Assembly: GCA_019322475.1 (NCBI GenBank)
Contig: JAHWIN010000023.1
Span: 1 to 8,683 of the forward strand
DNA length: 8,683 nucleotides
DNA from: Candidatus Woesearchaeota archaeon
GTDB lineage: Archaea; Nanobdellota; Nanobdellia; Woesearchaeales; JACPBV01
Direction of reading: 5' to 3'
Within the stretch, counting starts at the first letter, position 1; the number at the start of each line of letters is the position of its first letter. The notes under the pieces were generated by a model. That model was not told where the DNA came from, did not search any database, and saw only the letters and a program-made list of their open reading frames with translations. Made by a program: the position numbers and the translations under genes. Positions 4,553 through 8,683 of this stretch are shown here, in pieces.

Positions 4553-6451
4553 ATGAGAGCCAAGACTGTTATGTTCGCATTGTTATTCTTATTTTTTATT
4601 GGCCTTTCAAGCGCTGCAATAAAAACTATAACAGTGAATGAAACTGACCTTGTTTCCCTGAAGCTGGAAGCGAGGGACGAGGACGGCGACAGCATATATT
4701 ATAATTTTACAGAGCCGCTGGACAGCGAAGGCAGGTGGCAGACAGGCTATGGGGATGCAGGAGAATATACTATAATAGTCACCGCCTCAGACGGAATATT
4801 AAGCACTTCAAAGGAGGTCCTGCTGGATGTCAGGAAGAAGAATGCTGCCCCTACTGTGGAATCATACAGCCCTTCAGGGGAAGAGCTTGAGATAGATGAA
4901 GGGAAATCCATAAGCTTCAGCATAACAGCTTCAGACCTGAACAATGATGTCCTTCAGTACAGGTGGAAGATTGATGATGATGACATATGCACAGGACCCT
5001 CCTGCACATATTCCTCTGACTACATGGATGCCGGACTGCATGATATAACTGCTATAGCCAGTGACGGGGAGAAGGAAGATGTGAAGGTGTGGGGCCTGAG
5101 GATAAACAAGGTCGACAGGACCTTGCTTCTGGACGGCATGGCTGACATCGAGGTGGATGAAGGAGATAAGGTCCGATTAGAGATCCCTGACCTTAAGGAA
5201 TATAATCTTGAGTATTCCATATCTGAGCCGTTAGGGGACGACAACTTCTGGCAGACAGGCTATGATGATGCAGGGTCCTACGAGACTGAGATAATGGCCT
5301 ATGACAGGGGTTTCAGCTTCTCCAAGAAGATAACCATAACAATCAATGACATTGACAGGGAGCCGGTATTCAAAGATATATCTGCTGCGTGGATGGAAGA
5401 GAACCAGCAGGTAACTATAGAGCTGGAGGCATACGATCCTGACGGGGATGAGGTAGAGTTCTATGCAGAGCAGCTTCCTGACGGCGCTACCCTTGAAGGA
5501 AACACATTTACGTGGCTGCCTGACAATTCTGCGGTGGAAAAGAAAAGCTGCCTTGAAAAGGCGCTTGACAAGTTCCATATACTATACAAGCCTTTCAAGA
5601 TAACCTTTACAGCCAAAAGCAAGGGCATCGAAGCAAAACAGGATGTGCTGATAATGGTGAAGGACAAGAACAGGGCTCCTGTATTAAGCGATATTGCTCC
5701 TATCACCATAAAGGAAGGGGAAGAGGCTGTAATAGAGCCGGAGGCATACGACCCTGACGGAGACAGGGTCATTTACACATACACTGGGTGGAGCAATTCC
5801 AGAAGAAGGCTGACGGGCTATGATGATGCAGGGGTATATAGGGTGAAAGTCACTGCATCTGACTCTTTTTTGAAGGATGAGAAGTATGCAGAGATTACAG
5901 TTGAAGATGCCAATAGGGCTCCTGAATTTGAGGATATCGGCCCTTTAGAGACAGATGAAAATGAGAAGCTGGAGCTGAAGATAGGCGCTTCTGACCCTGA
6001 CGGCGATCATATAACAATAAGCTGCGAAAGCATGCCTGAAAATTCAACTATAGAGGATGGTGTTTTTGCATGGGTTCCAGGACATGATGCTACAGGAAAA
6101 GGCTCTACTATTTACAGCCTAAGGTTCATAGCAAGCGACGGCGAGGAAGAGTCTTTCAAGACAGTAAACATAACTGTGCATGATGCAAACAGGGCTCCAA
6201 AGATAACATCTGCCAGCTATGGAAAAAGCATAAAGGTAAGCAAGGGCAAAAAGGTCAAGTTCATCATAGAGGCTGAGGTCCCTGACGGCGATGAGCTTAA
6301 ATATGTGTGGAGGTTCGGATTTCTTGATAGCTACAAGGCGGGCAATGCGATGGTAAGGAAGTTCACGGCTGAAGGGGATAAGGAAGTAAGGGTAACTGTT
6401 TCTGACGGAAAGGATGAAGCTGAATACAGGTGGGATGTTAAGGTAGTTTAA
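4553..6451 (+). CDS. Secreted protein with seven Ig-like (PKD/cadherin-like) repeats
   Basis: This is a 632-residue protein with a Sec signal peptide (cleavage near A21/A22) and no lipobox or C-terminal membrane segment, so its attachment is unknown. Seven repeats lie at about 23-94, 98-186, 187-268, 269-372, 373-451, 452-547 and 548-632. Repeats 1, 3 and 5 share TGYGDAG or TGYDDAG, preceded by W in 1 and 3, and several end in ASDG. Repeats 4 and 6 instead carry TFTWLPD or VFAWVPG, like He_PIG-type Ig folds. Acidic DPDGD turns occur at 295-299, 400-404 and 481-485, and NRAP linkers at 373, 454 and 546. C146 and C151 could form a disulfide in repeat 2; C333 and C491 are single. ATG 4553 follows GGGGGGT (4542-4548). 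It lies 101 bp after its lipoprotein paralogue. Confidence 0.88.
   Translation: MRAKTVMFALLFLFFIGLSSAAIKTITVNETDLVSLKLEARDEDGDSIYYNFTEPLDSEGRWQTGYGDAGEYTIIVTASDGILSTSKEVLLDVRKKNAAPTVESYSPSGEELEIDEGKSISFSITASDLNNDVLQYRWKIDDDDICTGPSCTYSSDYMDAGLHDITAIASDGEKEDVKVWGLRINKVDRTLLLDGMADIEVDEGDKVRLEIPDLKEYNLEYSISEPLGDDNFWQTGYDDAGSYETEIMAYDRGFSFSKKITITINDIDREPVFKDISAAWMEENQQVTIELEAYDPDGDEVEFYAEQLPDGATLEGNTFTWLPDNSAVEKKSCLEKALDKFHILYKPFKITFTAKSKGIEAKQDVLIMVKDKNRAPVLSDIAPITIKEGEEAVIEPEAYDPDGDRVIYTYTGWSNSRRRLTGYDDAGVYRVKVTASDSFLKDEKYAEITVEDANRAPEFEDIGPLETDENEKLELKIGASDPDGDHITISCESMPENSTIEDGVFAWVPGHDATGKGSTIYSLRFIASDGEEESFKTVNITVHDANRAPKITSASYGKSIKVSKGKKVKFIIEAEVPDGDELKYVWRFGFLDSYKAGNAMVRKFTAEGDKEVRVTVSDGKDEAEYRWDVKVV
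5258..5275 (+). repeat. 18-bp direct repeat, copy 1
   Basis: GGCTATGATGATGCAGGG encodes the GYDDAG motif of repeat 3 in the seven-repeat protein. An identical copy lies at 5816-5833, and one with a single mismatch lies at 4317-4334 in the lipoprotein gene. The identity suggests recent duplication or gene conversion. Confidence 0.75.
5816..5833 (+). repeat. 18-bp direct repeat, copy 2
   Basis: This copy is identical to that at 5258-5275 and encodes GYDDAG of repeat 5. Recombination between the copies, 558 bp apart (186 codons, in frame), would delete about two Ig-like repeats without a frameshift. Confidence 0.75.
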
Positions 6452-6499
6452 TGGGTTTTGGGCTATTTGCAAAAAAGCTTTAATCCATGATACGCCCAG

Positions 6500-6509
6500 C
6501 TGCATGCAG
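6500..6509. promoter_or_regulatory. 10-bp perfect palindrome upstream of the homoserine dehydrogenase promoter
   Basis: CTGCATGCAG lies 11 bp before the TATA box of hom, in a small GC-rich island within an AT-rich gap. Its position is that of an operator or activator site, but the regulator is unknown and a single short palindrome may be chance. Confidence 0.35.
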
Positions 6510-6520
6510 GCAAACAAAAA

Positions 6521-6530
6521 TATTTATAAA
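6521..6530 (+). promoter_or_regulatory. TATA box of a leaderless promoter for hom
   Basis: TATTTATAAA, preceded by an A-rich BRE-like stretch, is centred near 6526, 27 bp before the ATG at 6553. This supports transcription starting at the ATG and argues against a longer N-terminus. Confidence 0.65.
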
Positions 6531-6552
6531 CAATAGTATAAACTCTGCTTAT

Positions 6553-7818
6553 ATGATGGAAATCAATGTAGGGCTTATAGGGACAGGGACTATAGGGTCA
6601 GGGGTAGTCAGCATAATATCCAAGAACAGGGGCCTGATTGAAAAAAGGACAGGCATAAGGATCAACATAAAGAAGGTCTGCGACCTAAACCTAAAAGAAG
6701 CAGAAAGGCTGGGGCTTAAAAAAGAGCAGCTTACAAAAGACCATAAGGAGGTTACAGGCGACAGGGACATAGATGTAGTTGTAGAGCTTATAGGAGGATA
6801 TAACCCTGCAAAGGATATCATCCTTAAAGCGCTTAAAAATAAGAAGCATGTTGTAACAGCCAATAAGGCGGTCCTTGCAAGGCACGGAAACGAGATATTC
6901 AAAGAAGCCAAGGACAATGGGGTAAATATAGCGTTTGAAGCTGCTGTAGGCGGGTGCATACCCATAATAAAGACCATCAGGGAAAGCTATGCAGCAGACA
7001 GCATAAGGCAGATATACGGGATCCTTAACGGAACCACAAACTACATACTTACAAGGATGGAAGAAGGGATAAGCTACAGCGAGGCGCTGAAGCAGGCCCA
7101 GGACCTTGGGTTTGCAGAAGCTGACCCTTCATTTGATGTGGAAGGGAAGGATGCAGCGCAGAAGCTGGCAATACTTTCATCACTGGCATTTAATGCAAAG
7201 GTCAAAGATGAGGTACCTACCTGGGGCATAACCAGGATAGACAAGAGCGATATCCTGTATGCCAGCCAGCTGGGATATAAGATAAAGCTGCTTGCGATAG
7301 CAAAGCATGAGAACAAGGAGATAGAGATGAGGGTCCATCCGACGATGGTGCCGAAAGGGCATGAGCTCGCCAACGTCAATAATGAGCTCAACGCTGTCTA
7401 TATAATAGGCGAAAATACGACAAAGTCCATGCTTTATGGAAAAGGCGCCGGAAGGCTTCCCACTGCAACAGTCATAGTAGGGGACATAATAAGCATCGCA
7501 AAAGGGGCGGGCAAAGATGAATTTTACCTTGAAAACATAAAGACAAAAGACATAAATACCATAAGGTCAAGGTATTACCTAAGGCATAATATCGTAGACA
7601 AGCCAGGGGTGCTGGCAAAGGTCTCTAAGATATTGGGTGACAATAACATAAGCATCGCAGGGGTCCAGCAGAAAGAGGTCAACAAGGATATAGTCCCTGT
7701 CATAGTGATAACGCATGAAGCCCTTGAAAAGGATGTTATGAAAGCTGTAGGGGAGATAAACAAGCTGGACTCTGTAAGGGAAGATTGCGGGGTAATAAGG
7801 ATAGAAGACATACTTTAA
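6553..7818 (+). CDS. hom: Homoserine dehydrogenase with C-terminal ACT domain
   Basis: It reduces aspartate semialdehyde to homoserine with NAD(P)H, the branch-point step to threonine and methionine. At 421 residues it has the usual full length. The Rossmann motif is GTGTIG (10-15); the dimer and substrate region includes VTANKA (101-106, K105) and GILNGTTNYI (156-165). The signature EADPSFDVEGKDAAQKL (189-205) contains E189, D200 and K204, spaced as the catalytic residues of the yeast enzyme. The ACT domain spans about 342-421 (VDKPGVLAKV at 348-357), implying allosteric control by an amino acid, probably threonine. The open frame extends upstream to 6487, but those 22 codons overlap the TATA box. 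ATG 6553 begins the conserved MMEINVGLIGTG and suits a leaderless mRNA; ATG 6556 is an alternative. Confidence 0.95.
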   Translation: MMEINVGLIGTGTIGSGVVSIISKNRGLIEKRTGIRINIKKVCDLNLKEAERLGLKKEQLTKDHKEVTGDRDIDVVVELIGGYNPAKDIILKALKNKKHVVTANKAVLARHGNEIFKEAKDNGVNIAFEAAVGGCIPIIKTIRESYAADSIRQIYGILNGTTNYILTRMEEGISYSEALKQAQDLGFAEADPSFDVEGKDAAQKLAILSSLAFNAKVKDEVPTWGITRIDKSDILYASQLGYKIKLLAIAKHENKEIEMRVHPTMVPKGHELANVNNELNAVYIIGENTTKSMLYGKGAGRLPTATVIVGDIISIAKGAGKDEFYLENIKTKDINTIRSRYYLRHNIVDKPGVLAKVSKILGDNNISIAGVQQKEVNKDIVPVIVITHEALEKDVMKAVGEINKLDSVREDCGVIRIEDIL

Positions 7819-7829
7819 AGGTGGTAAGA

Positions 7830-8327
7830 TTGTATGGCTATAAGAACATATTTGATATTGATGTAAGCTGGACATGGAAAAGCATATCTGTATTGGCTAT
7901 GCTGGCCATATTCCCAAATGTCCTGGGGCTGTTCCATTCAACAGTATTCGGAGTAAGGATACATTTCTTCCAATACCTGATATTTCTTGCTGCAATAGTG
8001 TACGGGCCCGTCGGAGGATTGGTTTCAGGAGCTTTCGGCTCTGTATATACTGCAATAGCCCTGAACAACCCCTATATAGTCATAGGAAATATCATCTTAG
8101 GGGGCTTATTCGGCATATTCATAAGGCTCGGATGGAATGTTATATTATCTGTCCTGGCAGCATATGCAATACAATTGCCATGGCTCTGGGCAACTGATGT
8201 CTATCTTGCGCATATGCCTGTAAGCGCTGTAAACTCAATTGTCATAGCGCTGCTTATAAGCAATGTTATCTGGGCATTTGCTGCAGGATGGAGCTCAAGG
8301 TTTGTTTCTGGATTGGTCAAAGGATAA
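7830..8327 (+). CDS. Small multi-span membrane protein resembling an ECF-transporter S component
   Basis: A hydrophobic protein of about 165 residues has five or six likely membrane spans, at roughly 18-35, 46-60, 62-78, 82-99, 104-121 and 134-153. The segment VYGPVGGLVSGAFGSVY (57-73) resembles the glycine-rich turn seen in substrate-binding S components of energy-coupling factor vitamin transporters, which recruit a shared ATPase module encoded elsewhere. The resemblance is by pattern only; the substrate is unknown and another small membrane family is possible. TTG 7830 is chosen because GGTGGT (7820-7825) lies just upstream; in-frame GTG 7821 and TTG 7785 are alternatives, the latter inside hom. 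It begins 11 nt after hom and ends 1 nt before pth2, indicating co-translation. Confidence 0.68.
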   Translation: MYGYKNIFDIDVSWTWKSISVLAMLAIFPNVLGLFHSTVFGVRIHFFQYLIFLAAIVYGPVGGLVSGAFGSVYTAIALNNPYIVIGNIILGGLFGIFIRLGWNVILSVLAAYAIQLPWLWATDVYLAHMPVSAVNSIVIALLISNVIWAFAAGWSSRFVSGLVKG

Positions 8328-8328
8328 A

Positions 8329-8670
8329 ATGTACAAGCAGGTCATATTGGTAAGGCAGGATCTGAAGCTGCCCAAGGGAAAGCTTGCAGTGCAGTCTGCG
8401 CATGCCTCTTCTTCAGCGCTTATCAAGAGCCATAAGGATGATATAAAAAAGTGGCAGAAAGAAGGGATGAAAAAGATAGTATTGAAGGTCAAGGACCTTA
8501 AGGAGCTCTTGATGCATAAGGAAAAGGCAGAGGATATAGGCCTGGTAACAGCACTTATCCAGGATGCCGGAAAGACTGTTGTTGAGCCGGGAACAGTGAC
8601 ATGTTTGGGAATAGGGCCTGACAGGGAAGAGAAGATAGACAAGGTGAGCGGAAAGCTGAAGATGGTGTGA
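8329..8670 (+). CDS. pth2: Peptidyl-tRNA hydrolase, Pth2 type
   Basis: It cleaves the ester bond of peptidyl-tRNAs released from stalled ribosomes, recycling tRNA. The Pth2 fold is the archaeal and eukaryotic form, unrelated to bacterial Pth. At 113 residues the length is typical. The N-terminal signature runs KQVILVRQDLKLPKGKLAVQ (3-22) and on to SAHAS (23-27, H25). The C-terminal QDAGKTVVEPGTVTCLGIGP (78-97) holds the conserved Asp (D79) and PGT. ATG 8329 begins the conserved region; the open frame reaches back to 8263, but that part overlaps the membrane protein gene and resembles nothing in the family. Start and the preceding stop are separated by 1 nt (TAAAATG), so translation is probably coupled; AAAGGAT just upstream is a weak ribosome binding site. 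Confidence 0.95.
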   Translation: MYKQVILVRQDLKLPKGKLAVQSAHASSSALIKSHKDDIKKWQKEGMKKIVLKVKDLKELLMHKEKAEDIGLVTALIQDAGKTVVEPGTVTCLGIGPDREEKIDKVSGKLKMV

Positions 8671-8683
8671 ACTGGCACAATCC

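Noticed and set aside
6487..6552. 22-residue N-terminal extension of homoserine dehydrogenase
   Set aside because: It overlaps the palindrome and TATA box, lacks a ribosome binding site, and lies outside the conserved protein start at 6553.
8263..8328. 22-residue N-terminal extension of Pth2
   Set aside because: It overlaps the membrane protein gene and does not resemble the family; ATG 8329 begins the conserved region.
1..8683. CRISPR arrays, transposases, integrase sites and phage genes
   Set aside because: No spaced direct repeats, terminal inverted repeats or recognisable mobile-element proteins were seen on either strand; the repeated DNA is confined to Ig-repeat coding sequence.

Overview
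The window reads as chromosomal DNA from an archaeon. The archaeal signs are a Pth2-type peptidyl-tRNA hydrolase, a split tRNA gene that looks like an intron-containing tRNA-Pro without an encoded CCA, TATA boxes centred about 27-29 bp upstream of start codons (leaderless transcripts), strong G-rich Shine-Dalgarno sequences elsewhere, and frequent AGG/AGA/ATA codons. I cannot name the lineage from sequence alone. A small-genome or DPANN-like archaeon is possible but unproven. I see no mobile element, CRISPR array or clear phage gene.

Left part (1-2704). A minus-strand gene of unknown function is cut by the left edge (1-126). It diverges from a tight two-gene unit, apt (adenine phosphoribosyltransferase) followed by an S-methyl-5'-thioadenosine phosphorylase gene. 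The two enzymes act in sequence: the phosphorylase releases adenine from MTA, and Apt turns that adenine into AMP. Converging on this unit is a zinc-dependent, NAD(P)-dependent alcohol/polyol dehydrogenase (MDR family) on the minus strand, with a textbook leaderless promoter.

Middle (2705-3302). This AT-rich stretch holds a short start-less open stretch that resembles the C-terminal end of a decayed gene (about 2741-2848, +) and the tRNA gene (2915-3035, -). The rest (3036-3302) shows promoter-like AT-rich DNA and no convincing gene.

Surface-protein locus (3303-6451). Two adjacent genes encode exported proteins built of Ig-like (PKD/cadherin-like) repeats with acidic, calcium-site-like DPDGD motifs. 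The first is a lipoprotein with a Glu/Lys-rich stalk and three repeats. The second is secreted and has seven repeats. Repeats 1-3 of the second line up in order with repeats 1-3 of the first, so the pair arose by duplication. They probably form a cell-surface or adhesive layer.

Right part (6452-8683). Homoserine dehydrogenase (with C-terminal ACT domain) has a leaderless promoter and a 10-bp palindrome just upstream of it. It is followed closely by a small multi-span membrane protein resembling ECF-transporter S components, and then by pth2. The last 13 bases hold nothing I can identify. All three genes run in the same direction with gaps of 11 and 1 nt, so they are probably one operon joining amino-acid synthesis, a putative uptake protein and translation recycling.
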